Source of the DNA: Streptomyces sp. SCSIO 75703
GTDB lineage: Bacteria > Actinomycetota > Actinomycetes > Streptomycetales > Streptomycetaceae
DNA: 64,000 nt
Assembly (NCBI RefSeq): GCF_036607905.1
Contig: NZ_CP144555.1
Span: 124,001-188,000 of the forward strand
Reading direction: 5' to 3'
The position numbers and the translations under genes are program-made. Shown one piece after another: positions 44,634 to 53,528 of the stretch. The number at the start of each line of letters is the position of its first letter. The stretch's first letter is position 1. The notes beneath the pieces were generated by a model. That model ran no database searches, was not told the DNA's origin, and worked only from the letters and a program-made list of their open reading frames with translations.

Positions 44634-45419
44634 TCACAGGGCCTCCAAGGCGTCTCGTAGCCGTCGCAGCAGGGCCGCGTCCGGGTCGTCCCATACGGCG
44701 GGCGGCGTGCCGGGGCCCGGCGGGGCCGGCGCGGGAGGCGGCGGAGCGGCGGTGACGAGCCCCGCGGCGGCGAGTCGACGCAGTTCGACGAGCGTGTGGT
44801 ACGTGTGGCAGCCGAGCGCCGCCGCGATGTCCGCGGCGGTGCGGACGCCGTCGACCTGGGTCAGGGTCCGGCCGCGCCGGGCCGGGAGGTCGGCGGGGTC
44901 CGCCTCGGGCACCCGGGTGAGCGGCACGGTGTCCAGGGCGGGGTCCGGCCAGATGCGCTCCAGCAGGTCGCGGCGGCGCCGGGATTCCCGTACGACGCTG
45001 TCGACCGGCACGGAGCGGACCGCGCCGAGCCAGTGCGCCGCGCCGGACCGGAAGCGGTGCGCCCGGCTGTCGTGGGCGAGGACGAAGTACGCGGCGTCGA
45101 ACAGCGCCCCCAGGTGGCAGACCTCGAGCGCGCCCGCGGCGAGCCGCCCGCTGTCCACGAGGTGGTGACCGGCCCGGTGCCGGGCCCCGCCCTCGTCGAC
45201 CGCGTCCCACCAGCCGTCCGGCGTGAGGGCGCCGCTCCGGGTGAGCAGCGCGCCGAGGTCCGGGGTGAAGGCCGACTCCACGTGCACGACCCGGCCGGCG
45301 GCGAGGTGGACGACGCCCCGCTCGCCGGAGAGGGCGCCGGTCGCGCCCTCGCGGGCCAGTGCGCCGAGGGCGTCCGAGGTGGTCCCGTGCGCGGTCCAGG
45401 CGGTGCTCACCCGGGTCAT
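44634..45419 (-). CDS. DUF4388/PATAN-like regulator with winged helix
   Basis: 261 residues. N-terminal half resembles DUF4388/PATAN modules (REGATGALSGERGVVHLAAG, RVVHVESAFTPDLGALL, HLVDSGRLAAGALEVCHLG, FDAAYFVLAHDSRAHRF). From about 185 follows a winged-helix-like segment (LTQVDGVRTAADIAAALGC, YHTLVELRRLAAAGLVTA), then a Pro-rich linker and short helix. PATAN proteins mediate protein contacts in signalling in cyanobacteria and other bacteria; a DNA-binding role through the wing is possible. The ATG overlaps the upstream roadblock stop (ATGA), so translation is coupled. Family placement is moderate. Confidence 0.75.
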   Translation of the reverse strand: MTRVSTAWTAHGTTSDALGALAREGATGALSGERGVVHLAAGRVVHVESAFTPDLGALLTRSGALTPDGWWDAVDEGGARHRAGHHLVDSGRLAAGALEVCHLGALFDAAYFVLAHDSRAHRFRSGAAHWLGAVRSVPVDSVVRESRRRRDLLERIWPDPALDTVPLTRVPEADPADLPARRGRTLTQVDGVRTAADIAAALGCHTYHTLVELRRLAAAGLVTAAPPPPAPAPPGPGTPPAVWDDPDAALLRRLRDALEAL

Positions 45420-45814
45420 CCGAGCACCAGGCGGTCCGCCAGCTCGGCCAGCCGGATGCGGGCCAGGGCCAGGTTCCCGTCGTGACGGTCCAGCCACAGA
45501 TGGAGGAAGACGGTGCTGTCGAAGGGCGTGCTCACGTACCGGAGCAGGTGGTACGCGTCCGGTGTGGTGACGATCAGGTCCTCCACCGGAGGTTCCGCCT
45601 CGGGCACGGCACCGTCCGCGCCGACGGCCAGCGATCCGCTCTCGGCGACCTGGCGGGCCAGCTCGGCGGTCTCGGCGGCCGTCGCCTCCGCGTCGCCGCC
45701 CGGCGCCTCCCCCACGGCGCCGAGGGCGAGACCGCTGATCCAGTCCACCAGGGACGCGCCCCGTGCGCCGGGCAGTCGCATGGCTTCCAGCAGGCTCTCG
45801 TCGATTCCGGGCAC
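45416..45814 (-). CDS. roadblock/LC7 domain protein, first in cluster
   Basis: 132 residues from the preferred GTG 45814 (MPGIDESLLEAMRLPGARG), which has GGGGAGGGGGA upstream; an in-frame GTG at 45838 lacks a ribosome site. Roadblock features: GASLVDWISGLALGAVGEA, VEDLIVTTPDAYHLLRYV, TVFLHLWLDRHDGNLALARI. First of four co-directional genes. Its C-terminal LARIRLAELADRL matches the end of the 43568 protein (LAMARHQMRRIESEL), suggesting duplication. Confidence 0.85.
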   Translation of the reverse strand: MPGIDESLLEAMRLPGARGASLVDWISGLALGAVGEAPGGDAEATAAETAELARQVAESGSLAVGADGAVPEAEPPVEDLIVTTPDAYHLLRYVSTPFDSTVFLHLWLDRHDGNLALARIRLAELADRLVLG

Positions 45815-46216
45815 GCCGGATTCCCCCTCCCCTGTCACGGCTGTACCGCGAACGTGACTGCGACACTACGGAAAGTGTCCGAGCGCGGTGAGTCCTTTGG
45901 CATTTTCCAGAGGAACGTGCGTGCGATGCGCCATACTGGCGGATTTCGGCCGCGTATCGGCCGGTTCCCGGGGAATCGCGGGCGGGGGGCCGCCCGGTGC
46001 GGACGGGCTCGCCCCAGGGCGGATGACGGGCGGACGGGAACGGCCTCGGGTGGGCGCCGCACACCCCGGGCGCGCGGAACGCCCCCGTGCGCCCGGGGCG
46101 CGCGGCGGCGTCGGGCGACGGCGCGGGCTCCGGCCCCGGCTCGGCGAGGCCCGGCCCGGCCGGTCCCGGGGCGCCTGGTGCCACATGGGCGGTACGGGCG
46201 GGGGTACTCGGCGGTC
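45815..46216. other. intergenic promoter region of the roadblock cluster
   Basis: 402 bases between the divergent roadblock cluster and a small acidic/basic hypothetical gene. The AT-richest part is about 45868-45912. Apart from the presumed promoter I see no gene or clear palindrome. Confidence 0.4.
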
Positions 46217-46576
46217 ATGACTGGCAAGACCCCTGAACCACGGGACGACCGGGAACACCGCGAGAGCCGGGACGGCCGGGACGACACCCCGCCCATGGAG
46301 CGCCGCGAGCGGGAGCGCGCGGCGTCCCGCCCCTTCACGTACCGGTATCCGCAACGCCGCGCGGGCGTGCGGGCCACGCGCCGGGTGAGCCGGGCGCGAG
46401 CCGACGCGGAACGGGTGCCGGGCGTGCCCGGCGGCTACGGCTCCACCGGCGGAGGGCAGCCCGGCGGCGGCGGTACGCCCCGGGCGGGCGAGGACACGGC
46501 CGACGAGTCCGGTGTCACGGACATCGTGGGCGGCCGTCCGGACCGCCCCTCCACCCGCCGGGCCGGCGGCCGCTGA
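46217..46576 (+). CDS. small charged, low-complexity hypothetical protein
   Basis: 119 residues, starting MTGKTPEPRDDREHRESRD, very rich in Arg, Asp, Glu and Gly, with one ordered-looking patch SRPFTYRYPQRRAGVRATRRV. No recognised domain and a poor ribosome site. Composition could be spurious, but the frame ends cleanly and no better gene occupies the region. Confidence 0.4.
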   Translation: MTGKTPEPRDDREHRESRDGRDDTPPMERRERERAASRPFTYRYPQRRAGVRATRRVSRARADAERVPGVPGGYGSTGGGQPGGGGTPRAGEDTADESGVTDIVGGRPDRPSTRRAGGR

Positions 46577-46822
46577 GGACGGGTCCGGCGGGCGGGGCGT
46601 TCGCCCGTCCGGGGGAGCCCCGCGGGCGTGGGGCTCGGTGGCGGTCCGCCGTGCCCCGGGCCGGGCGGGCCTGGCGAGCGCAGGTCACCGGGGTGGGCGG
46701 GACGCGAGGGCGGCCGGGGAACGGGGTCGCGACACGCCCGGGTGGCAGCCCCCCGCGTGGGGGACGCTGATCAGCGGCGACGATACTGGACATTCACCCT
46801 GCCCCTGCCTCCCCTTGGACTC

Positions 46823-48118
46823 ATGCCCACCTCTCGTACCGCCCGCCCCACGACTCCGCCCACGCTGTGGACGGCTCGCGGCCGCCATGTCGGATCGGCC
46901 GCGGAGGACACCGTCCGGCACACCCTGGAACGGCTCAGGGAGAGCCGCGCGCTCGACGACTTCACGGAGCTGCCCGAGGAGCCCCGGCAGGACGGCGGTC
47001 CCGGCCCCCGCGTCTTCGAGGCCCGCTGGCGGGCCCCTGGGGACGTCACCGTACGGGCCCGGCTCCTGCTGGAACCGGCCTCGGCGGGCGGTCAGGTGTG
47101 GACGCTCCTCGCGGAGGCCGAGGAGCCCTGGGACCTCGGGTGGCCGTCGCCCGCGACGATGTTCTGGCCGGACGACCCGGACGTCACCTGGGACCGGGAC
47201 ACCGCGACGGGGCTGCGGCTGCGCGGGATCAACAACCTCCCCGAGGACGACAAGACCGCCCGGCGGCTGCTCAAGGACGCCGCGCGCAGCCCATGGAACA
47301 TCCACGTGGTCGTGCACGAGGCGATGACCCCCGACCACCGGGGCCGGGTGCCGCTGGCCGGGTGGCTGCCGGCGAGCCTGCGCCACCTCGTGGTCGAGCA
47401 CCGCGCCGCCCCGCAGCAGTTGCGGGTGGTCAACTGGGCCCTGGACGACCTCGGCGTCGAGGTGCCGCGCGGCGGCGCCGCCGTCCTGCCCGGCTCCCCC
47501 GCGCCCGAGGGGTACGCCGCCCCCGGTTTCCGGGTGCGCAGCGTCTTCCTGGACGGCACCGAGCCCGCCGAGCTGATCGCGGCGGTGTCGGCGTTCGCCG
47601 CGTTGCCCCGGCCCCTGACCGGGGACGTGGGGACGGCCCTGACCGGGCTCCGGGAGGACTGGCGGCTGCTGACGCTGGAGGAGGAACTGGCCCGCGAGCG
47701 CAGGCTGGTGGCCATGTACGCGGAGGCGCTGGAGGCCATGACGCGGTCTCGGGACCTGTACCGGGAGGCGGCCGAGAGCGCGGGCGAGGCCCTGGCGGCC
47801 TACCGGGAGTCCGCCGGGGTCGCCCCCGGCGGCGCGCGGAGGCCGGCGCCGCCCGCCGGGTCGCCGTTCAAACAGCTCGGCCGTGCCCTGGAGCGCTTCC
47901 GGATGCCCGGCAAGGCGGCCCGCCCGGCCCCCGCGCGGCTCCCTGCCACGCCCGCCGAGCCGGGCGAACCGAACGAACCGAATGAACCGAACGAACCAGA
48001 CGCCCTGGGCGGGGCGCCCGCCCGCGGTGAAGAGCCGGACACGCGGGCCACCCGGGACACGGCGCCCGGCCGCGGCGAGCGGGACGAGCCGGGCGAGCGG
48101 GACACCTCGGCCGGCTGA
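46823..48118 (+). CDS. conserved hypothetical protein with helical C-terminus
   Basis: 431 residues, unrecognised as a functional family. The first 300 residues look globular: DFTELPEEPRQDGG, WDLGWPSPATMFWPDDP, RGINNLPEDDKTARRLL, NIHVVVHEAMTPDHRG, LRHLVVEHRAAPQQLRVV. About 300-360 is a helix that may form a coiled coil (LTLEEELARERRLVAMYAEA). The tail is Pro/Glu/Asn-rich with EPNEPNEPNEPD repeats. The two MTPDHRGRVPLAGWLPA-type segments suggest an enzyme-like or effector fold. ATG 46823 lacks a ribosome site and a GATACT hexamer lies 28 bases upstream, so leaderless or short-leader expression. Confidence 0.75.
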   Translation: MPTSRTARPTTPPTLWTARGRHVGSAAEDTVRHTLERLRESRALDDFTELPEEPRQDGGPGPRVFEARWRAPGDVTVRARLLLEPASAGGQVWTLLAEAEEPWDLGWPSPATMFWPDDPDVTWDRDTATGLRLRGINNLPEDDKTARRLLKDAARSPWNIHVVVHEAMTPDHRGRVPLAGWLPASLRHLVVEHRAAPQQLRVVNWALDDLGVEVPRGGAAVLPGSPAPEGYAAPGFRVRSVFLDGTEPAELIAAVSAFAALPRPLTGDVGTALTGLREDWRLLTLEEELARERRLVAMYAEALEAMTRSRDLYREAAESAGEALAAYRESAGVAPGGARRPAPPAGSPFKQLGRALERFRMPGKAARPAPARLPATPAEPGEPNEPNEPNEPDALGGAPARGEEPDTRATRDTAPGRGERDEPGERDTSAG

Positions 48119-48313
48119 CGCCCCCGCGAGGCCCGCCCGGGGCCTGGCCGCACGGACCGCGGCAGGCCGCCCCTCCCGGCTCGCGGGCCCCGGGCCCCGC
48201 CCGAGGGCGGAGCGGCCGGGCCCCCGCTGAGGGCACCCTCACGTGTCAGCCGGGGCTCGGTGGATACGCGGACGGCACAGCCGCACGGCCCGTCCCGGGA
48301 GGTCACCGACGCC

Positions 48314-48880
48314 ATGGACAGCCAGCACGACAGCGCCGCACCCGCGCCCCGCCCCGCCGAGGCCCCGCACTCGGAGGTCACCCTGCGGGTCGACGGCAAA
48401 CCGCACACGCTCACCGTCGACCACCGACGCGTCCTGCTGGACCTCCTGCGCGAGGACCTGGGGCTGATCGGTGCCAAGGAGGGCTGCGACCACGGCCAGT
48501 GCGGCGCCTGCACGGTCCTGGTCGACGGCCGCCGCGTCAACGGCTGCCTCCAGCTCGCCGTGGCCCTGGACGGCAGCGAGGTCACCACCGTCGAGGGGCT
48601 CGGCGCGGACGGCGAGGATCTGCACCCGTTGCAGCGGTCGTTCCTGGACCGCGACGCCTTCCAGTGCGGCTACTGCACCCCCGGCCAGATCTGCTCCGCC
48701 GTCGGCGCGCTCGCCGAGGCCGCCGCCGGGCACCCCTCGCACGTCACCGATCCGGCCGCGCCCTCCGGCGAACCCGTGCCGCTGGACCGCGCGGAGATCC
48801 GGGAGCGGATGAGCGGCAACCTGTGCCGCTGTGGCGCCTACCCGCGCATCGCCGACGCCATCGAGGACGTGATCCCGTGA
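48314..48880 (+). CDS. PaoA-type 2Fe-2S subunit of a molybdenum oxidoreductase
   Basis: 188 residues with two iron-sulfur domains of the xanthine dehydrogenase family. The plant-ferredoxin-type cluster is CDHGQCGACTVLVDG with a fourth cysteine in VNGCLQ; the second uses CGYCTPGQIC and CRCGAYPR. It passes electrons from the molybdopterin subunit to FAD. Unlike E. coli PaoA, no Tat signal is visible, so the complex is probably cytoplasmic. ATG 48314 follows GGGAGGT; an in-frame GTG at 48260 is less likely. The FAD subunit gene overlaps by GTGA. Confidence 0.93.
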   Translation: MDSQHDSAAPAPRPAEAPHSEVTLRVDGKPHTLTVDHRRVLLDLLREDLGLIGAKEGCDHGQCGACTVLVDGRRVNGCLQLAVALDGSEVTTVEGLGADGEDLHPLQRSFLDRDAFQCGYCTPGQICSAVGALAEAAAGHPSHVTDPAAPSGEPVPLDRAEIRERMSGNLCRCGAYPRIADAIEDVIP

Positions 48881-49869
48881 AGCCCTTCGCCTACGTACGG
48901 GCGGGCAGCGTCGAGGAGGCCACCGACGCGTACGCCGCCCACCCCGGCGCCCGCTACCTGGGCGGCGGCACCAACCTGGTGGACCTGATGAAGCTCGGCG
49001 TGGAGTCGCCCGCCGCGCTCGTCGACGTCACCCGGCTCCCGCTCAGGTCGGTGGAGGAGCTGCCCGACGGGGCGCTGCGCGTCGGGGCGATGGTCCGCAA
49101 CAGCGACCTCGCCGCCCACCCCGCCGTCCGCGACCGCTACCCGGTGCTGTCCCAGGCGCTGCTGGCGGGCGCCTCGGGGCAGTTGCGCAACGCGGCCACC
49201 ACCGGCGGGAACCTGCTCCAGCGCACCCGGTGCCCGTACTTCCAGGACCCGTCCATGCCGTGCAACAAGCGGGTGCCCGGCAGCGGCTGCGGCGCGCTGG
49301 AGGGCGTCCACCGCGACCACGCCGTGCTCGGCTACTCGGGGAGTTGCATCGCCACCCACCCCTCCGACATGGCCGTCGCGCTGGCCGCCCTCGACGCCCG
49401 CGTGGAGCTGTACGGCAGCGGGGGCGCCCGCACCGTGCCCGCCGCGGAGTTCCACCGGCTGCCCGGCAACCATCCGGAGTGGGACACCGAGATCCGCCCC
49501 GGCGAGCTGGTGACGGGCGTGCTGCTGCCGGCCGGCACGGCGGGGCTGCCCTCGGCCTACCGCAAGGCGCGTGACCGGGCGTCGTACGCCTTCGCGCTGG
49601 CCTCCGTCGCCGCCGTGCTGGAGCTGTCCGACGGAGTGGTGGAGCGGGTGGGCCTCGCCTTCGGGGCGCTCGCGCACCGGCCCTGGCGGGCCCGGCGGGC
49701 GGAGGCGGCGCTGCGGGGCGCCGCGCCCACCCGGGCCGCGTTCGAGCACGCCCTCGAACTGGAGCTGGCGGACGCGGAACCGCTGCGGGACAACGCCTAC
49801 AAGGTGCCGCTGGCCCGGCGGCTCGCCCTGGACGTCCTGGGCCGGCTGGCCCCGCCCGCCACGAACTGA
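48877..49869 (+). CDS. PaoB-type FAD subunit with 4Fe-4S insertion
   Basis: 330 residues. FAD-binding part: ARYLGGGTNLVDLMKLGVE and the pyrophosphate region ASGQLRNAATTGGNLLQRT. The cysteine-rich insertion RCPYFQDPSMPCNKR, GSGCGALEG and GSCIATHPSDMA holds four cysteines between about residues 118 and 158. It matches the insertion that binds an extra 4Fe-4S cluster in PaoB and 4-hydroxybenzoyl-CoA reductase-type subunits. The C-terminal CO-dehydrogenase flavoprotein domain follows (SYAFALASVAAVLELSDG). Start GTG 48877 overlaps the previous stop. Confidence 0.92.
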   Translation: MKPFAYVRAGSVEEATDAYAAHPGARYLGGGTNLVDLMKLGVESPAALVDVTRLPLRSVEELPDGALRVGAMVRNSDLAAHPAVRDRYPVLSQALLAGASGQLRNAATTGGNLLQRTRCPYFQDPSMPCNKRVPGSGCGALEGVHRDHAVLGYSGSCIATHPSDMAVALAALDARVELYGSGGARTVPAAEFHRLPGNHPEWDTEIRPGELVTGVLLPAGTAGLPSAYRKARDRASYAFALASVAAVLELSDGVVERVGLAFGALAHRPWRARRAEAALRGAAPTRAAFEHALELELADAEPLRDNAYKVPLARRLALDVLGRLAPPATN

Positions 49870-49907
49870 CCCGACCCGCCCCACAGCGGCGTCCCCGAGG
49901 AGGACCC

Positions 49908-52037
49908 ATGACCGGTACCGAGACCGTGCTGGGCGCGCCCGCCGAGCGCCGGGAGGGGCGCGAGAAGGTCACCGGCGCCGCCCGCTACGCCGCCGAGTAC
50001 GACCATCCGGGCCGGGCCCTGGCGTGGCCGGTGCCGGCGACGGTCGCCCGCGGCCGTGTGACCGCCGTCGACGCCCGGCCCGCGCTCGCCCTGCCGGGCG
50101 TGCTCGCGGTGCTCACCCACGAGAACGCGCCGCGGCTGGGCGAGCCGGACGATCCCACCCTGTCCGTGCTCCAGGACCCGCGGGTGCCGCACCGGGGCTG
50201 GTTCGTCGCGCTGGTCGTCGCCGAGACGCTGGAGGCGGCGCGGGACGGGGCCGCGGCGGTGCGGGTGCTCTACGAGGCGGCGGAGCACCACGTGACGCTG
50301 TCCGCCGCCGACCCGGAGGCGTACGTGCCCGAGACGGCGAACGGCGGGTATCCGGCCGTCACCGAGCACGGCGACCCGGACGGCGCGTTCGCCGCGTCGG
50401 CGACCCGGCTGGAGTGCGCGTACCGGGTGCCGCCGCTGCACAACCACCCGATGGAGCCGCACACCACCACCGCCCGCTGGGACGACGGCCGGCTGACGGC
50501 GTACACCTCCAGCCAGGGCACCAGCGCCGTCCGCGCCGAGCTGGCCCGGCTGTTCGCGCTGCCCGAGGAGCGGATCACGGTCCTGGCCGAGCACGTGGGC
50601 GGCGGCTTCGGCTCCAAGGGCACGCCCCGGTGCGACGTGGTGCTGGCGGCGATGGCCGCCCGGCACACCGGCCGGCCGGTGACGCTGGCGCTGCCGCGCC
50701 GCACCCTGCCGGCCGTGGTGGGGCACCGGGCGACGACCCTGCACCGGGTGCGGCTGGGCGCCGATACCGAGGGCCGGATCTCCGCGCTGACGCACGAGGT
50801 GACGACGTGCAGCTCGCGGGTGAAGGAGTTCGTGGAGCAGGCCGCGGTGCCCGCCCGGGTGATGTACGCGGCGCCGGACAGCCGGACCCGGCACCGGGTG
50901 GTGCGGCTGGACGTGCCCACGCCGTCCTGGATGCGCGCGCCGGGCGAGGCACCGGGCATGTTCGCGCTGGAGTCGGCCCTCGACGAGCTGGCCTGCGCGA
51001 CGGGCGTGGACCCGGTGGAACTGCGGGTGCGCAACGAGCCGGAGACCGAGCCGGACAGCGGGAAGCCGTTCAGCAGCCGGCACCTGGTGGAATGCCTGCG
51101 GGAGGGGGCCCGCCGCTTCGGATGGGCCGGCCGGGACCCGCGCCCGCGCTCGGGTGCCGCCGGGCCGCTGCTGGTGGGCACCGGGGTGGCGGCGGCGACG
51201 TACCCGGTGCTGGTGTCGCCGTGCGTGGCGTCGGCGCGGGCGCTGCCCGACGGGGGCTTCCTGGTGCGGGTCAACGCCACCGACATCGGCACGGGGGCCC
51301 GGACGGTCTGCGCGCAGGTCGCCGCGGACGCGCTGGGCGTGCCCGCGGAGCGGGTGCGCATCGAGATCGGCGACAGCCGCATCGGGTTCGCGCCGATGGC
51401 CGGGGGCTCCGCGGGCACGGCGTCCTGGGGCTGGGCGGTGCACGAGGCGTGCGCCCGGCTCACGGAGCGGCTCGCCGCGCACACCGGCGTCCTGCCGGAG
51501 GAGGGGGTCGAGGCGAGCGCCGACACCTCGGACGCGGCGGGCGCGGCGAGCCCCTGGTCGCGGCACGCGTTCGGCGCGCACTTCGCCGAGGTGGCGGTCG
51601 ACACGGTCACCGGGGAGGTGCGGGTGACGCGCCTGCTGGGCGTCTTCGCCGCGGGCCGCGTCCTCAACCCCCGTACGGCGCGGTCGCAGTTCGTCGGCGG
51701 GATGACGATGGGGCTCGGCATGGCGCTGACCGAGGGCAGCACGATGGACCCGGCGTTCGGCGGATTCGTCGAGTCGGACCTGGCCTCGTACCACGTGCCG
51801 GCGCACGCCGACGTGCCGTCGGTGGAGGCGCACTGGATCGAGGAGGACGATCCGCACCTCAACCCGATGGGCAGCAAGGGGATCGGCGAGATCGGCATCG
51901 TCGGCTCGGCGGCGGCCGTCGGCAACGCCGTCCACCACGCCACCGGCGTCCGCTTCCGGGAACTGCCGCTCACCCCCGACCGGGTCCTCACCGGTCTGCT
52001 CGACCACGCGCACGCCCCGGGGACGCTGGGCGTGTGA
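49908..52037 (+). CDS. PaoC-type molybdopterin catalytic subunit
   Basis: 709 residues, the molybdenum subunit of an aldehyde/xanthine oxidoreductase-type enzyme. N-terminal a/b hammerhead domain: EGREKVTGAARYAAEY. MoCo-binding regions: LHNHPMEPHTTTARWDDG, LAEHVGGGFGSKGT, WMRAPGEAPGMFALESALDE, GTGARTVCAQVAADAL, GGSAGTASWGWAVHEA. The catalytic glutamate lies in GSKGIGEIGIVGSA near the C-terminus. The PaoABC order and PaoB iron-sulfur insertion favour an aldehyde oxidoreductase with broad aromatic aldehyde range; substrate is not proven. ATG 49908 follows GAGGAGG. No PaoD/XdhC chaperone gene is nearby. Confidence 0.93.
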   Translation: MTGTETVLGAPAERREGREKVTGAARYAAEYDHPGRALAWPVPATVARGRVTAVDARPALALPGVLAVLTHENAPRLGEPDDPTLSVLQDPRVPHRGWFVALVVAETLEAARDGAAAVRVLYEAAEHHVTLSAADPEAYVPETANGGYPAVTEHGDPDGAFAASATRLECAYRVPPLHNHPMEPHTTTARWDDGRLTAYTSSQGTSAVRAELARLFALPEERITVLAEHVGGGFGSKGTPRCDVVLAAMAARHTGRPVTLALPRRTLPAVVGHRATTLHRVRLGADTEGRISALTHEVTTCSSRVKEFVEQAAVPARVMYAAPDSRTRHRVVRLDVPTPSWMRAPGEAPGMFALESALDELACATGVDPVELRVRNEPETEPDSGKPFSSRHLVECLREGARRFGWAGRDPRPRSGAAGPLLVGTGVAAATYPVLVSPCVASARALPDGGFLVRVNATDIGTGARTVCAQVAADALGVPAERVRIEIGDSRIGFAPMAGGSAGTASWGWAVHEACARLTERLAAHTGVLPEEGVEASADTSDAAGAASPWSRHAFGAHFAEVAVDTVTGEVRVTRLLGVFAAGRVLNPRTARSQFVGGMTMGLGMALTEGSTMDPAFGGFVESDLASYHVPAHADVPSVEAHWIEEDDPHLNPMGSKGIGEIGIVGSAAAVGNAVHHATGVRFRELPLTPDRVLTGLLDHAHAPGTLGV

Positions 52038-52089
52038 GGGCGCGTCCGCGCCGGGCCGCCTCGTGTGCGGGGCCCGGCGCGACCCGGTG

Positions 52090-52650
52090 TCAGTGCCGGT
52101 CCGCGGGGCGGGCCGTACGGGCCCACAGGGCGGCGAGCGCGGTCAGCGAGGCCGTGGCGGCGAGCGCCGAGGCCGCCCAGGCGGGCGCGAGCGTCAGCTC
52201 CAGCGCGCGGGCCACCGACCCCGAGGGGTGGGCGTTCCCGTACAGTCCGGCCGCGGCGGGCGCCGCCGGGAGCAGGGCCGCGAGGCCGAGCAGGGGGCCG
52301 GAGGGGCGGCCGGTCAGCAGCAGCGCGAGGGCCAGGCAGAGCGCGGACAGTGCCAGGACGACGGCGTAGGCGCGCACCGACATGCCGTGCCGGTGCAGCG
52401 GGAAGTGGGCCACTCCGCACGCGGCGAGGGCCGCCACGGCCCGGACGGCCTGGCGGGCACCGTCCGCGCCCGGTACCCGCCAGGTCCGCGGACCGGCGGT
52501 ATCCCGTGGTCCGGCGTCGCCCTCGGGATCGGGTCCCGGGGGCGGCAGCGGGTGGGTGCCGGTGCCCGCGGCGGTGGCCCCGGAGGGCGGCGCGTCGTCC
52601 CGCGCCGCGAGGCTTCCGGTGTGGTGGGTGGCTGTCGAGCCGGTGGTCAT
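52090..52650 (-). CDS. hypothetical membrane protein
   Basis: 186 residues: a disordered N-terminal 65 (MTTGSTATHHTGSLAARDD, Pro-rich) followed by about four hydrophobic helices (AVRAVAALAACGVAHFPLH, YAVVLALSALCLALALLL, LLGLAALLPAAPAAAGLYG, ASALAATASLTALAALWA). An HFPLHRHGMSVRA loop joins helices one and two. The family is unknown. ATG 52650 follows GGAGAG. Convergent with the PaoC-type gene. Confidence 0.72.
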   Translation of the reverse strand: MTTGSTATHHTGSLAARDDAPPSGATAAGTGTHPLPPPGPDPEGDAGPRDTAGPRTWRVPGADGARQAVRAVAALAACGVAHFPLHRHGMSVRAYAVVLALSALCLALALLLTGRPSGPLLGLAALLPAAPAAAGLYGNAHPSGSVARALELTLAPAWAASALAATASLTALAALWARTARPADRH

Positions 52651-52858
52651 GTGCTCTCCGTGGGATGGGAACCTGCGGCCGCTCCTGCGTCCCCGATGCG
52701 CGACACGCCTTGCGTGGCCCATTACGGGCGTGTCCGGCGCCGCGCGCCAGCCGGGAGGGGCCGGGCGGATGAGAGACTCGCCACGCACCCATGACGCGGG
52801 CCGCAGCGGGAATCCGCCGGATGACGCGCGTGTGCCCGGCACCGTGAGGAGGGGTGGG

Positions 52859-53200
52859 GTGGAGACGACCACAGTGGTGATCGCGGTCGCGGTGGTGCTC
52901 GCCGCGACGGCCCTGGCGGCGGCTGTGGCCGTGCTGGTGCGGCTGGTCCGCACCCGGCGCGACCTCCTGCGGGCCGGGCTGCCCACCGGCCCCCGCTGGG
53001 TGTTCTGGGGTGCCGTGCTCTATCTCCTCCTCCCCGCCGACCTGCTGCCCGATCCGGTCTATCTGGACGATGTCGGGGTGCTGTTGCTCGCCCTGCGTTC
53101 GATGCGCGGATCCCTCGGCGCACGCGAGCGCGCCGCGTCCGGCGGCGGGGACGTCGGCGGGAGGACCGGCACGGAACCGCCCCACGACTACGCTCCGTGA
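52859..53200 (+). CDS. YkvA-type (DUF1232) membrane protein
   Basis: 113 residues. TM helix TTTVVIAVAVVLAATALAA, a basic segment, then the DUF1232 core WVFWGAVLYLLLPADLLPDPVYLDDVG compressed in one helix-turn (LLPADLLPD is the family signature), and a Gly-rich tail. Function unknown. GTG 52859 has GAGGAGG upstream. It ends 120 bases before the RiPP precursor and is co-directional; an AT-richer promoter-like TATAAG near 53226 suggests the RiPP genes have their own promoter. Confidence 0.8.
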   Translation: METTTVVIAVAVVLAATALAAAVAVLVRLVRTRRDLLRAGLPTGPRWVFWGAVLYLLLPADLLPDPVYLDDVGVLLLALRSMRGSLGARERAASGGGDVGGRTGTEPPHDYAP

Positions 53201-53320
53201 GGAAACCAATCACCCGTTCGATTCGTATAAGTCTCTGGGAGCCGAAGCACGTCGGCGCGCCAGGCGACGGCGCACCAGGGACCATCGCTTGCTCGGCCCG
53301 GCACCGACAAGGGAGAGACG

Positions 53321-53512
53321 ATGCAACCGTTCGCGCTCAACTACGCACGACCGGCGGTGGAGTCGGACACCACCCCTCCGTACCTCTACGACCGCGGGAT
53401 GCAGTTGAACCTGCTGTGTGACGGCCGGGTCGCGGCCCGCGACCACGCGCTGCTGCGGGAGCTGGGCACCACGACCTCCACCGCCGGGTCGAAGACCCAC
53501 TTCGACGACTGA
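53321..53512 (+). CDS. ATP-grasp-modified RiPP (graspetide) precursor peptide
   Basis: 63 residues: the leader starts MQPFALNYARPAVES and has TPPYLYDRGMQLNLLCDGR, matching the conserved leader of actinobacterial ATP-grasp-modified peptides (PFALNYARP, then PY-x-YD and Q-x-N). The C-terminal core is about GTTTSTAGSKTHFDD (residues 49-63): hydroxyl donors T50, T51, T52, S53, T54, S57, T59, one lysine K58, and acidic acceptors D62 and D63. That supports one or two side-chain omega-ester (or K58 amide) crosslinks. ATG follows GGGAGAG. The maturase gene begins 16 bases after the stop. Confidence 0.9.
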   Translation: MQPFALNYARPAVESDTTPPYLYDRGMQLNLLCDGRVAARDHALLRELGTTTSTAGSKTHFDD

Positions 53513-53528
53513 CCACGGACCGCGCACG

